Shown: positions 1 through 8,602, numbered from the stretch's first letter. The stretch: DNA of 24,303 nt from Actinomycetes bacterium (GCA_021816565.1 JAKAXN010000019.1:1-24303), one strand, 5' to 3'. The notes: generated by a model not told the origin, from the sequence alone. A program made the numbers and translations.

Positions 1-2972
1 TCGGGCAGGCCGCCGGAAGGTCGAAGGTGTAGGGGAAGTTGGGCCCGGGCAGCCCCTGGGTGCCGGCACACAGGTTGGCCGGGCCGCCGCTCGACGACAC
101 CGCCCAGTCACCGCCGGCGCTCAGCGGGCCGTGGACGGTGCTGTCGACGACCACCTGGAACGGCTGGCCTCCGAGACCGCACACGAAGTTGAGCTGGCAG
201 CTGCGGGTGACGGTGGCGGAGAAGCTGTAGCTCGGCTGGCTGCCGATGGCGAAGGCTGCCGTCACCTGGGGCGACGGGCCGCCGTAGGGGTCGGGGGAGG
301 CGGTGTCGTCGAGGGTGAGCGAGAGCGTGCAGGCCCCGCCGCTGTCGATCAGGTCCATGGGGTACGACAGCCGGCCGCCGGTGACCGGGCCTCCCGGCTC
401 GGGAACCGCCGTCGATCCGCAGGTGACGGCCACGTTGCCGGCACTGAGCGGCCCGGCCGGCAGGTCCGGGGGGAACTCGACGGTTATGGTCCCGGAGTTG
501 GGGTCCGAGCCGACGGCCGGGACCACCCGGGTGCCGCCCTGCAGGTCCGCCGGCCACGGCAGGGTCTGGGAGAAGGGCGACCCGGTGACGGTCACCGCCG
601 CGTCGGGATGACCGGCCGGGTACACCTCGACCGTCGGGGTGAGGGGCCGGCCGGCGGGCAGGTCGGGGATGGTCACCCGGAGGCTGCTGGTGGGGCCCAC
701 CGTCCGGCCGCCCACGGAGTAGACGAAGTCCGTCTCCGACGGCAGGGTCCCGAAGTCCTCGACGGCGTTGCCGGTGGCCGAAACCTGCAGGGTGGCGGTG
801 ATGGTGGGCCCGGAGGCGGCGCCGGCGCCGGTGAGGGAGATGGTGCTGGCGTCGGGCTTGCGCCACGCCTCGGTGCAGGTGCCGTCGGCGGTGGGGTTGC
901 CGGTCAGGCCCGACGCCAGGCTGCCCTCGACGCTGAAGGTGAGCGACTCGCCGAGCAGGCCCAGGTTGTCGGCGTTGATGGTCACCGTGTCGGTACCCCC
1001 GGCCACCTGTACCGTCGGCGGGGAACCGACGTAGCTGCCCCCGCACGCCGAGCCGATCACCGACCACTGGTCGGCGGGGACGACGCAGCTGGGGTTGGCG
1101 GCCTCCGAGCAGGGCTTCCACGACACCACCCAGTCGCCCTGGCCGTCGGAGGTGGTGGTCACCGACAGCGGGGCGTCAGGACCCCGGGCCGAGGTGGTGA
1201 AGGTGGCCGGGCTGGAGGGGGTGGACTGGGCGTTGATGAAGGCGGTGACCACCACCGAGTACCTGGTGGCCGGGCGCAGACCGGTGAAGAGGTACTGGTT
1301 CTGTCCGTACAGCACCCGGGTGGGCTGTGACGGCTGGTGCGAGCCCGACAGGGCGGTGATGTGCACCGACCACGACGACGGCTCGCAGTCGGTCTGGTCG
1401 AGCAGCTCGTAGGACCACGCCACCAGGGCGGTACCCGACGACGGGGTGACGGAGGTGATCTGGGGGGCGTAGGGCTTCTGGGTGGTGTTGGCGCAGGTGA
1501 CCTTCTGGCTGACCGGCTGGGCGACGGGGACCGGCTGGGTGCCCGAGGTGGAACCGGTCTTGCTCTTCTGCCCGGCCCCCGACGCCGGGGCGGTGGTGGG
1601 CGGGGCCACGTTGAGGTCGGCCGGGCCGGTGGTGCTCACCGCCACCGCCGCGCTCTTGTCGACCACGACGGGCGGATGGGACCCGTCGGTGAACACGACC
1701 AGCGCCTCGAGGCTCTGCGGGTTGTTGAACACCACCCGGGGCCCGTCGACGAGCACCTGGGCGCCCTGGAAGCTGCTCCTCTCCGAGGCGCTGCGCAGCG
1801 GGTATCTGGGCGCCCCGGCCACCGGTGCCATGCGGCCGTTGGCCGGGTCGATGCTCCACAGCACGGGCCGGGGCCCGGCCCCCTGGTCGAGGGTGTAGAG
1901 GTAACCGCCCGACAGCACCGGCACCACCGGATCGGCGTCACCGGGGAAGCCGGGCAGGTGGAACGGGCCCCGCACCCGGGTCCCGGGGCCCACGCCGTAC
2001 AGGTACCAGCCCGCCGGCAGGTGGGCCAGGAACAGGAAGCCGGGCCCGGCGCCGGTCACCGGCACGATCCGCCCGGCCGAGGCGGTGGCCGGGACGCTCA
2101 CGGCGAGGGGCCGGGATCCGGGCCGGTAGACGCTGACCCGGCCGGGGGCGGCCACGGCCACCGATCCGCCGGCCGACTCGATGGCGGCGGCCCGGCAGCC
2201 GGCCCGCAGGGCGGCCTCGGGGGTGACGGCCAGCTGGTCGGCGCCGGCGGCGGCGGGGCGCAACCGCTCGGCCCGGCAGGCCGGCCCGGAGCCGACCAGC
2301 ACCCACAGGTCGGCGCCGGCCACCGCGGCCGAACCGGGCCGCAGCGTCACCGGGCCGGCCAGGGAGGCGAAGCCGAGAGGGGGCACCGTCGAGCCCCGGG
2401 CCCGGGCCGCCGAGGCGACCGTCTGGGAGCCGACCAGCGAGACGGTGGAGCGGGGAGCGGACCGCACTATGTAGGCGTCGGAGCCGCTGGCCAGCCCCTC
2501 GGCGCCGGTCACGCCGGCCAGCGACCCCAGCCCCACGCCCGGCCCGTTCGGGTCGGTGACGTAGTCGTCGGGCTCCAGGAAGTTGAACGCCCCGGTCCGG
2601 CGGTTGACCAGCACGGTCCCGCCGCTGACCGGCACCGGCTGCACGTCCCCGTAGTTGGCCGCCCCGACCTCGGCGTTGACGCCCTGGAGGCGGACGGTGA
2701 TGGAGGCGGTGGCCACGTCGATGACCGTGAGGGGCCGCGAGTCCTCCAGCACCAGGGAGCCACCGAAGACGGCCGGGCGCTGGGCCGCCGCCGGCCGGCC
2801 GGTGGCCGCCGCCCACAGCAGGCCGCCGACCACGGCCACCACCAGCACGATGCCCGCCGCCGCCCCGGCGCGCCCGAACGGCGCCGGGCCCGACCCACCG
2901 GCTGAGGCCTGGCCGAATCGGATCTCGGGGCGGGCCGCCTGTCCGGGCCCGGGGAGTGGAGCGTCAGTCATC
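1..2972 (-). CDS. Membrane-anchored surface protein with fibronectin type III region (partial, C-terminus off the window)
   Basis: An open minus-strand frame of about 990 codons runs from an ATG at 2972 to the left edge without a stop, so the C-terminus is missing. Residues 1-35 are a Pro/Gly-rich cytoplasmic stretch. Residues ~37-57 form one hydrophobic helix (GIVLVVAVVGGLLWAAA), consistent with a signal anchor. Residues ~65-440 are rich in Val/Gly/Ala strands with repeated short turns and resemble a YncE-like beta-propeller; this is inferred from texture only. A Thr/Ser/Pro linker (~450-490) leads to a fibronectin type III-like domain (~500-595, with the WSYELL, YLFTGLRPATRYSVVVTA and TTSARG elements), a second FN3-like unit (~597-660, DWVVSWKPC) and further Ig-like beta-rich repeats with paired cysteines. 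Actinobacteria have similar single-pass FN3/Ig-like exported proteins near MoxR/DUF58 clusters, but that context lies outside this window. It starts 41 nt after the GH1 stop, so co-transcription is possible. Function is unknown; cell-surface binding is a guess. Confidence 0.8.
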
Positions 2973-3013
2973 ACAGGTCCGCCAGCGATGGGATGGCCCC
3001 GGAAGATACCTGA

Positions 3014-4192
3014 TCAGGGCAATCGGTTGTTCCTGGCCACTTCCCCCAGCCACCGGGCGCTCTCCTTCGGACGCCGCTCGAAGGTGGAGCGGTCGACGTC
3101 GAGCAGGCCGAAGCGGGGGCGGTAGCCGAACGCCCATTCGAAGTTGTCCATCAGCGACCAGTAGGTGTAGCCCCGGACGTCGATACCGTCGGCCAGGGCC
3201 CGCAGCACCCCTTCCAGGGCGGAGCGGACGTAGTCGATGCGTTGGTCGTCGTCGTCGGTGCCGATGCCGTTCTCCGTGACCCACAGCGGCACCGCCGCGC
3301 CGGTCACCTCCCAGGCCCGGCGCAGGCACGCCTCCAGGGCCGCGGGCCACAGCTCGTAGCCCATCGGCAGAACCGGCACCCCGGGCCGGGGGCCCAACCA
3401 GCCGTCGGGGCCGATCACCATGCGGGTGTAGGTCTGCACGCCGAGGAAGTCGTCCCCCCCGGTGGCCAGGAGGAAGGGGTCCTCGTGCTGGGCCCGCATG
3501 TGACGGACCCGCTCCTCGCCGCCCTCGGCCGCCTGGTAGTCGGTCATGGACAGGGTGAGCCCGACCGGCACCGCCGGGTTGGCCGCCCGGACGGCCTCCA
3601 CGCCCCGACGGTGGGCCTCCACCAGGTTGGCCGTCACCGCCTCCGCGGCGGCGGGGTCGCGGCGCCCGGGCGGGAACATCCCGAGCACGTAACCCATGGT
3701 CGCAACGATGTTCGGCTCGTTGAGGGTGCACACCCGGCCGACGGAGTCCCCCAGGCCCGACACCGCCCGGTGGCAGAAGGCGGCGAAGCGGTCCACGGCC
3801 GGCCCTTTTTCCCAACCCCCCTCGTCGGCCAACCAGATCGGCGTGGTGAAGTGGTGCAGGGTCACCACCGGCTCGATCCCCCGCTCCCGCAGGGCGTCGC
3901 AGACCCGGCGGTAGTGGTCCACGGCGGCGGTCGACCACTCCCCCGGCGCCGGCTCGATGCGGCTCCACTCCAGGGAGAACCGGTAGTGGTCGAACCCCAG
4001 CCCGGCCACCATTTCCACGTCGTCGGGCCAGCGGTGCCACGAGTCGCAGGCGTCGCCGCTCGGCTCGGCCACGCCGGAGCCGGGGGTGTGCTCCCAGCGC
4101 CACCAGTCGTTGTTGACGTTGCCACCCTCGATCTGGTGGGCCGCGGTAGCCGTGCCCCACCGGAACTTCTCCGGGAAAAAGGGTCCGGTCAT
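3014..4192 (-). CDS. Glycoside hydrolase family 1 beta-glucosidase
   Basis: The 392-residue product has the full set of GH1 marks: AAHQIEG (residues 18-24, the His-Gln pair of subsite -1), CTLNEPN with acid/base Glu159, VTENG with nucleophile Glu307, and SLMDNFEWAFGY (346-357), whose Glu352-Trp353 contacts the glycone. The family is a retaining (beta/alpha)8 hydrolase, usually cutting beta-glucosides or beta-galactosides to free sugar; exact specificity cannot be read here. At about 390 residues it is slightly shorter than typical bacterial enzymes (about 440-450). No signal peptide is visible, so it is probably cytoplasmic. The ATG at 4192 is preferred to an upstream in-frame ATG at 4264 because the conserved N-terminus (FFPEKFRWGTATAAHQ) begins immediately after it, a G-rich run precedes it, and the longer form would overlap the upstream gene. 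It lies 16 nt downstream of the F420 oxidoreductase stop, so the two are very likely one transcript. Confidence 0.93.
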   Translation of the reverse strand: MTGPFFPEKFRWGTATAAHQIEGGNVNNDWWRWEHTPGSGVAEPSGDACDSWHRWPDDVEMVAGLGFDHYRFSLEWSRIEPAPGEWSTAAVDHYRRVCDALRERGIEPVVTLHHFTTPIWLADEGGWEKGPAVDRFAAFCHRAVSGLGDSVGRVCTLNEPNIVATMGYVLGMFPPGRRDPAAAEAVTANLVEAHRRGVEAVRAANPAVPVGLTLSMTDYQAAEGGEERVRHMRAQHEDPFLLATGGDDFLGVQTYTRMVIGPDGWLGPRPGVPVLPMGYELWPAALEACLRRAWEVTGAAVPLWVTENGIGTDDDDQRIDYVRSALEGVLRALADGIDVRGYTYWSLMDNFEWAFGYRPRFGLLDVDRSTFERRPKESARWLGEVARNNRLP

Positions 4193-4208
4193 GCGGCTGT
4201 CCCCCCGC

Positions 4209-5057
4209 TCACACGAACGGCCGGATGAACGAGCCCCGGCGCTCGATGTAGGCGACGACCTCATCAGCGCTGCGGTCCGGCAGGCCGAACATCACCTCGG
4301 TGACCCCCAGCTTCTCGTACAGGGCGATCAGCTCCTCATCGGGGCGGGGGCCGAGCACCACGATCTCGGGCCGCCCGTCGCGGCCGGCCTCGTCCCACAT
4401 GCAGTTCAGCAGCTCCACCGAGGAGGTGATGTCGCCCTCCCGGGGGGTGCTGATCCACCCGTCGGCGTGGCGCACCAGCCACCTGAAGGAACGCTCCGTC
4501 CCGGCGGCCCCGAGCAGCACCGGAACCCGCGACTGCACCGGCTTGGGCCAGGCCCAGCACTCGCCGAAGGAGACGAACTCGCCCCGGTACGAAGCCCGTT
4601 CCTCGCTCCACAGGACCCGCATGGCCTCGAGGTACTCACGCAGCATGGTGCGCCGGCGGGCCGGATCGACCCCGTGGTCCTTCATCTCCTCCACGTTCCA
4701 GCCGAAACCGGCACCGAAGGTGACCCGTCCGCCACTCAGAAAGTCGAGAGAGGCGACGGTCTTGGCCAGGGTGATCGGGTCGTGCTCGAGGGGCAGGGCC
4801 ACGCAGGTACCCAGGCGGATACGTTGCGTCACCGCCGCTGCCAGGCCGAGCGCCACCCACGGGTCGAGGGTGCGCATGTAGCGGTCGTCCGGCAGGCTGG
4901 CATCACCCGTGGCCGGATGGGCGGTGTCCCGGCTGGCCGGGATGTGGGTGTGCTCGGGCACGTAGAACGAGGAGAAGCCGTGCTCCTCGGCGGCCCTGGC
5001 GGCCTGAGCCGGCCCTATGCCCCGATCGCTGGTGAACAGCGTGATCCCGAACCTCAA
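4209..5057 (-). CDS. LLM-class F420-dependent oxidoreductase (TIGR03619-like)
   Basis: The product is a 282-residue luciferase-like TIM barrel. It opens with RFGITLFTSDRGI and continues with EEHGFSSFYVPEHTHIP, LDPWVALGLAAAVTQRIRLGTCVALPLEHDP, TLDFLSGGR-like text (ASLDFLSGGRVTFGAGFGW) and HADGWIS near residue 195. These are the conserved elements of the actinobacterial F420-binding luciferase-like monooxygenase family. Members use reduced coenzyme F420 (or FMN) for redox steps on diverse, mostly unknown substrates. The start is taken as TTG at 5057, where GGGGGAGG lies just upstream (4-nt spacing) and the conserved N-terminus begins. A longer in-frame ORF back to 5165 adds low-complexity residues and would run into the promoter region. 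It is the first gene of the F420 oxidoreductase-GH1 unit, and a SigF-like promoter motif (5190-5217, minus strand) points at it. Substrate unknown. Confidence 0.88.
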   Translation of the reverse strand: MRFGITLFTSDRGIGPAQAARAAEEHGFSSFYVPEHTHIPASRDTAHPATGDASLPDDRYMRTLDPWVALGLAAAVTQRIRLGTCVALPLEHDPITLAKTVASLDFLSGGRVTFGAGFGWNVEEMKDHGVDPARRRTMLREYLEAMRVLWSEERASYRGEFVSFGECWAWPKPVQSRVPVLLGAAGTERSFRWLVRHADGWISTPREGDITSSVELLNCMWDEAGRDGRPEIVVLGPRPDEELIALYEKLGVTEVMFGLPDRSADEVVAYIERRGSFIRPFV

Positions 5058-5181
5058 CCGGCCTCCCCCTGCTGATGCTGCTGTTCCTGATCCCGGTGGC
5101 CCCCCGGCCACCGGAGCCGAGCATAGCCACCGGGCCGGTCGACCGGTTTGCGTACAGCTACGCATGCGGAGGGTGAATCCT

Positions 5182-5207
5182 GGTTCGATCTACCCAGGGC
5201 CGGGTAA
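5182..5207 (+). promoter_or_regulatory. Candidate SigB/SigF-type autoregulatory promoter of the sigma factor gene
   Basis: GGTTC (5182-5186) is followed by 15 nt and GGGTAA (5202-5207), a close match to the SigB/SigF promoter form. Transcription would begin near 5213, giving a leader of about 48 nt to the TTG at 5261. Genes for this sigma family are often self-transcribed, so the location makes sense. Its -35 element sits beyond the -10 of the opposing minus-strand promoter, so two holoenzymes could not bind both at once. Confidence 0.55.
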
Positions 5208-5217
5208 CGACAAAACC
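5190..5217 (-). promoter_or_regulatory. Candidate SigB/SigF-type promoter for the F420 oxidoreductase-GH1 unit
   Basis: Read on the minus strand, GGTTTT (5217-5212) is followed by 16 nt and GGGTAG (5195-5190). This fits the known SigF consensus GGTTT-N15..17-GGGTA from M. tuberculosis. Transcription would start near 5184, about 127 nt before the TTG at 5057. It interlocks with the opposite-strand promoter at 5182-5207. The motif is seen directly; activity is inferred. Confidence 0.55.
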
Positions 5218-5260
5218 GGGTCGGACCTGTTTCCGGCCCTGTAGGCGGAGGTTTCGCATT

Positions 5261-6601
5261 TTGACTCTCACCACGTCGTTTCTGAAGGAATGGGATCTGC
5301 TGCAGCAGCAGTTGATGCCGCCCCTTCTCGACGTGGCCCCGTCCCGCCCTCCCCGGGTCTGGACCGTCGGCTGCGCCGAAGACGCCATCGCCGTGGCGGT
5401 GGCGTACCACCACGCCCGGGGTGACGCGGCGAGCGCCGACATCAGCGTCTACCTGTCCGACCAGCCGGGACGGAGCGAGCCGGTCCACTTCGCCCTGTCG
5501 GAGATCCGGTGCCTGCCCGGCGAGCGGCGCGGCCAGGCGTTCCTGCGCCAGGACCGCCGGTACGTGCCGAGCCCCCGGCTCCTGCGGCGGGTGATCCTGG
5601 CCACCCCGGCCCAGCCGGTGGACCTGGTCACCATCCGCACGATCCTGCCCACCAGGACGGCCGGCGGCCGGGCGGTGGCGAGCGGGCGTTCGCCGGTCGG
5701 CTCGCCCGGAGTCGGCGGCTGCGACCGGGCCGCGGCGGTCGATCCGGCCATGCGGCGCCTGCGCCGGGGCGGCCACCTGCTGTTCGCCGAGCCGCCGGCG
5801 CCGGGCCTGGTGCCGGCCGCGGAGTTCCGGGCCGTGGACCGCTCGGGCCGCCTGTTCGAGCGCACCTCCGACCCGGTGCCGGCGGCGGAGGACTCCTCGG
5901 CGGTCCCGGCGTTGACGCTGGCCGACCGGGCGGAGCAGGACCGTCTGGTGAGGTCCCACTGCAACCTGGCCCGGTCGCTGGCGCGCCGCTTCGCCCACCA
6001 CGGGGAGCTGGCCGACGATCTGGAGCAGGTCGCGCTGCTGGCCCTGGTGAAGGCCGCCGGGCGCTACAGCGGCGACCACGGATCGTCGTTCGCCACCTTC
6101 GCCACCGCCAGCATCCTGGGCGAGCTGAAGCGGCACTTCCGGGACCGGACCTGGATGCTGAGGGTCCCCCGGTCGCTGCAGGAGGCGTACCTGGCGATCA
6201 AGACGGCCCGGGAGGAACTGGGCCAGAGCCTCGGCGGCTCCCCCACCGTGGGGCAGATCGCCACCCACCTGGGCATCTCGGAGGAACTGGTGCTGTCGGC
6301 GATGGAGGCCGGGGACAGCTACTGGCCGGCGTCGCTCGACGCGCCCCGCCGCGGCGAGGACGACCCCGCCATCGAGGTGCCGGTCATCGACGGCGAGTTC
6401 GACGCCACCCTGGAGCGCCGCCAGCTGAGGGAGTCGCTGCCCGGGCTGGACCCCCGGGAGCGGCTGATCGTCAAGCGGCTGTACTTCGACGGGTGGACCC
6501 AGAGGCGGGTCGCCGAGGAGATCGGCGTCAGCCAGATGCAGGTGTCGCGGCTCATGGCCCGCATCCTGGCCAAGCTGCGGGAGTCCTTCGGGGAAGCCTG
6601 A
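5261..6601 (+). CDS. SigB/SigF-family sigma factor with an N-terminal degenerate CheR-like methyltransferase domain
   Basis: The product has 446 residues; ordinary SigF/SigB proteins have about 260. Residues ~225-440 are a clear group-3 sigma factor. Region 2 contains RSHCNLARSLARRF, DDLEQVALLALVKA and FATFATASILGELKRHFRD, followed by RVPRSLQE. Region 3 is at ~305-350 (PTVGQIATHLGIS). Region 4 at ~380-440 has the helix-turn-helix TQRRVAEEIGVSQMQVSRL. Residues ~1-205 are colinear with the CheR catalytic domain: TTSFLKEWDLL (CheR TxFFR), PPRVWTVGCAEDAIAVA (CheR RVWSAGCATGEEAYS), LSDQP (TDIS), ALSEIRCL, RYVPSPRLLRRV, VDLVTIRTIL (FDLILCRNVLIYF) and DPAMRRLRRGGHLLFAEP (LKPGGYLFLGHSE). The SAM-loop GEE and the CRN motif are lost, so catalysis is unlikely. 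TTG at 5261 is chosen because GGAGG (5247-5251) sits 9 nt upstream and the CheR-like match begins at residue 4. No RsbW or STAS gene is adjacent. The sigma call is very secure; the CheR relationship is by eye. Confidence 0.92.
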   Translation: MTLTTSFLKEWDLLQQQLMPPLLDVAPSRPPRVWTVGCAEDAIAVAVAYHHARGDAASADISVYLSDQPGRSEPVHFALSEIRCLPGERRGQAFLRQDRRYVPSPRLLRRVILATPAQPVDLVTIRTILPTRTAGGRAVASGRSPVGSPGVGGCDRAAAVDPAMRRLRRGGHLLFAEPPAPGLVPAAEFRAVDRSGRLFERTSDPVPAAEDSSAVPALTLADRAEQDRLVRSHCNLARSLARRFAHHGELADDLEQVALLALVKAAGRYSGDHGSSFATFATASILGELKRHFRDRTWMLRVPRSLQEAYLAIKTAREELGQSLGGSPTVGQIATHLGISEELVLSAMEAGDSYWPASLDAPRRGEDDPAIEVPVIDGEFDATLERRQLRESLPGLDPRERLIVKRLYFDGWTQRRVAEEIGVSQMQVSRLMARILAKLRESFGEA

Positions 6602-6671
6602 TCCGGGTCCCGCCGGGCGGGTGGGGCCCGTCAGGTTTCAGGCCGGTGCGGCTGGGGAGGAATCCTGGGAG

Positions 6672-7199
6672 ATGGTGGACAGAAGCCGGGCCGATGCACT
6701 CACGACCGAGTTGAGCGAGTGGGAGCGCCGCTACGCCCACGGGACGGAGCGGCCGCTCGGGTCCTACGCCGGGCTCCTGACGGCCTACCTGACAGCGGTG
6801 CTGTCGATGATCCTGCTGGGCCGGGCCCGCCGGGTGCGGGTACCGGAGCGCATCCCGGCGGCGGACCTGGCTCTGCTGACCGTCGGGGTGTTCAGGGCCA
6901 GCCGGCTGATCACCAAGGATTCGGTCACCGCCGTGGTGCGGGCCCCCTTCACCGAGTACAAGGAGCCGGCGGGCCACGGCGAGGTCAACGAGGAGGTGAC
7001 CGGCACCGGGCTGCGCCACGCGGTGGGCGAGCTGGTCAGCTGCCCGTTCTGCATATCGGTGTGGCTGGCCACGGTCGGCACGTTCGCCATGCTGGCGTAC
7101 CCCCGGGCGGCCCGCACGGTGTGCTCGGTGCTGGGGGCGGTGGCCGGGGCCGACGCCCTGCAGTTCGTCTACTCGGCGCTGGGCCGGGCCGCCGGCTGA
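6672..7199 (+). CDS. DUF1360 family membrane protein
   Basis: The product has 175 residues. Hydrophobic segments lie at ~33-50, ~63-80, ~122-143 and ~150-170, so it should be a small integral membrane protein. Features of the DUF1360 family are RASRLITKDSVTAVVRAPFTEY (about residues 75-96, one stretch of conserved text), an acidic GEVNEEVTGTGLRHAVGEL segment, and a CPFC motif (124-127) within LVSCPFCISVWLA. The two cysteines could bind metal or form a disulfide. No biochemical role is established; in Bacillus the family includes a spore-associated protein. ATG at 6672 is chosen because GGGGAGG (6654-6660) precedes it by about 11 nt; an upstream ATG at 6621 would add residues without family character. 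It follows the sigma gene by 70 nt on the same strand with no terminator seen, so it is probably co-transcribed. Confidence 0.82.
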   Translation: MVDRSRADALTTELSEWERRYAHGTERPLGSYAGLLTAYLTAVLSMILLGRARRVRVPERIPAADLALLTVGVFRASRLITKDSVTAVVRAPFTEYKEPAGHGEVNEEVTGTGLRHAVGELVSCPFCISVWLATVGTFAMLAYPRAARTVCSVLGAVAGADALQFVYSALGRAAG

Positions 7200-7266
7200 G
7201 GGGAACGGCCCCGGCGGCGGGCGACCGGCCGGCCGGCTGCGCCAGTGTCCGGCGGCGGTTCTCCCG

Positions 7267-8295
7267 TCAGCGGGAGGCCACGTCCAGGCAGGACTGGCGC
7301 AGGGCGGCCAGGAAGCGCTCCTTCGGCGCCCCGCCGGCCACGCACAGGTGACCGCCGTCGACGCAGCGCACGGTGGCGTCGGGAATGGCCCGGGCCAGGC
7401 GGAACTGCCGGATGGGCGGCACTATCTGGTCGTTGGTGCAGACCACCACCGAGGTCGGGACATCTACCTGGCCGATCCACGCGGAGGAGTCGAAACGGCC
7501 GATGGCCGCGGTGGCCTGCAGTATCGACCGGGGGTCGTGCCCGGCCATCTCGTCCACGGCCCAGCGGACGTCGCGGGCCGGCTGCGGCAACGGGACGGGA
7601 ACCGAGCACACCAGCGAACCGGCGGCCCGAACCAGACGCTCGGGCAGGACCACCGGGGAGGCGCCGGCCACGCTCACGCCGGCGAAGGCCAGCTTCTCGG
7701 CCGGGGACCCCCGGAAGTTGCGACTGGTGGCGCAGAAGACCAGCCCCCGGACCAATTCCGGATGGCGGCGCCACAGCAGCGAGGCGATGGGACCGCCCAT
7801 GGAGTAGCCGACCACGATGGACGGGCCCAGATCCAGGGCCTCGATGGCAGCTGCGGCGTCATCGGCGCAATCCTCGAGGGTGAAGCGCCTGGTGCGGATG
7901 CCCCGGCCGTGGCCGCGGTGGTCGATGGTGATCATGCGGAACTGGTCACGCAGCACGTACTGCGATCCGGCCCAGTTGAGCCCGCCGGTGGCGCCCAGGC
8001 CGTGGAGCATGACCAGGGCCGGGGCCCCCTCCGGTCCGGGCTCCTCCCGGATCCAGGTCCTTCCCCGGGCACCGAGGTCCAGCCACCGGCCGGGAGGGGC
8101 GGTGGTGGAGCGGGGAGCCCTCTCCCCCTCGGGCACCACCCGCATGGGGCGGCGGAGAGGAACGACGGGCCGCGTCTCACGCCGGGGGGCCCGGGCCTGC
8201 TCGGTCCCGGTGGCCGCCACCGTGGGCCCGCCGGCGACCATTTCGTGATCCTGTTCGGCCGGCATCACGATGCCGCCGGGGTCTGGCGCAGCCAT
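7267..8295 (-). CDS. Alpha/beta-fold hydrolase
   Basis: The 342-residue product has an ~85-residue Pro/Arg-rich N-terminal extension followed by a standard alpha/beta-hydrolase core. The oxyanion strand is VMLHGLGATGG (95-105), then ITIDHRGHGRG (122-132), the nucleophile elbow VVGYSMGG (161-168) with Ser165, the acid in VVCTNDQIVPP (Asp289) and the base in VDGGHLC (His316). The triad is complete. The family covers esterases, lipases, haloperoxidase-like enzymes and C-C hydrolases; the substrate cannot be inferred. No signal peptide is evident. The start is uncertain: ATG at 8295 has only a weak GGAAG upstream, and in-frame starts at 8265 (Met11) and 8238 (Met19) would still leave the core intact. 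The stop overlaps a short CTCCCG/CGGGAG hairpin (7261-7276). SigF-like motifs lie upstream on this strand at 8459-8483 and, more weakly, at 8363-8368. Confidence 0.88.
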   Translation of the reverse strand: MAAPDPGGIVMPAEQDHEMVAGGPTVAATGTEQARAPRRETRPVVPLRRPMRVVPEGERAPRSTTAPPGRWLDLGARGRTWIREEPGPEGAPALVMLHGLGATGGLNWAGSQYVLRDQFRMITIDHRGHGRGIRTRRFTLEDCADDAAAAIEALDLGPSIVVGYSMGGPIASLLWRRHPELVRGLVFCATSRNFRGSPAEKLAFAGVSVAGASPVVLPERLVRAAGSLVCSVPVPLPQPARDVRWAVDEMAGHDPRSILQATAAIGRFDSSAWIGQVDVPTSVVVCTNDQIVPPIRQFRLARAIPDATVRCVDGGHLCVAGGAPKERFLAALRQSCLDVASR

Positions 8296-8458
8296 GCCAT
8301 GACTTCCAATCGGTTGGGTCGGGCGTTTGCTGGAGCGGATAACTGAAGGATCCGGCGGGGAATTACCCGACCGGTGGGCACGGCAGCAGGATAAAAGGGA
8401 TCACTGATTCGGGAGTTACGGTCCGTGACCGTAGCCGCCGGGGCAGACCGCCGGCGGG

Positions 8459-8483
8459 ATACCCCCGCCGGCATCGTCAACAC
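8459..8483 (-). promoter_or_regulatory. Candidate SigB-type promoter upstream of the alpha/beta hydrolase
   Basis: On the minus strand GTGT (8483-8480), 15 nt, then GGGTAT (8464-8459). This fits the Streptomyces SigB form GNNT-N14..16-GGGTAY. Transcription would start near 8452, leaving a leader of about 155 nt to the hydrolase start at 8295. It overlaps the stop codon of the 41-codon ORF at 8477-8602. A further GGGTAA (8368-8363) lies closer to the gene but I see no good -35 for it. Confidence 0.4.
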
Positions 8484-8602
8484 GGCTCCCCGCGTCCGCC
8501 CACGGCCCGGAAGGCCGGGGCCAGGGGGGTGTGCGAAACCACCCAGACAGTGACAATCGCGGCAATTGCACCCGGTCTGTTCAGCGCTGGAAACTTCAGC
8601 AT
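8477..8602 (-). CDS. Candidate 41-residue membrane peptide
   Basis: ATG at 8602 opens a 41-codon frame ending in TGA at 8479-8477. The product begins MLKFPALNRPG, has one hydrophobic stretch (about residues 11-27, GAIAAIVTVWVVSHTPL) and ends with a Gly/Arg tail and a terminal Cys. A good ribosome site, GGGAG (minus strand 8615-8611), lies 8 nt upstream, and a strong SigF-type promoter motif (8687-8712, minus strand) lies about 80 nt upstream. Three independent signals (promoter, SD, hydrophobic helix) agree, but the reading frame is short and there is no family match I recognise. It would be a single-span stress-induced membrane peptide. A longer in-frame extension back to 8821 has no SD and is probably spurious. 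Confidence 0.45.
   Translation of the reverse strand: MLKFPALNRPGAIAAIVTVWVVSHTPLAPAFRAVGGRGEPC

Noticed and set aside
8363..8368. GGGTAA (minus strand) as a SigF promoter of the alpha/beta hydrolase
   Set aside because: No GGTT- or GNNT-type -35 occurs at 14-17 nt; kept only as a note.
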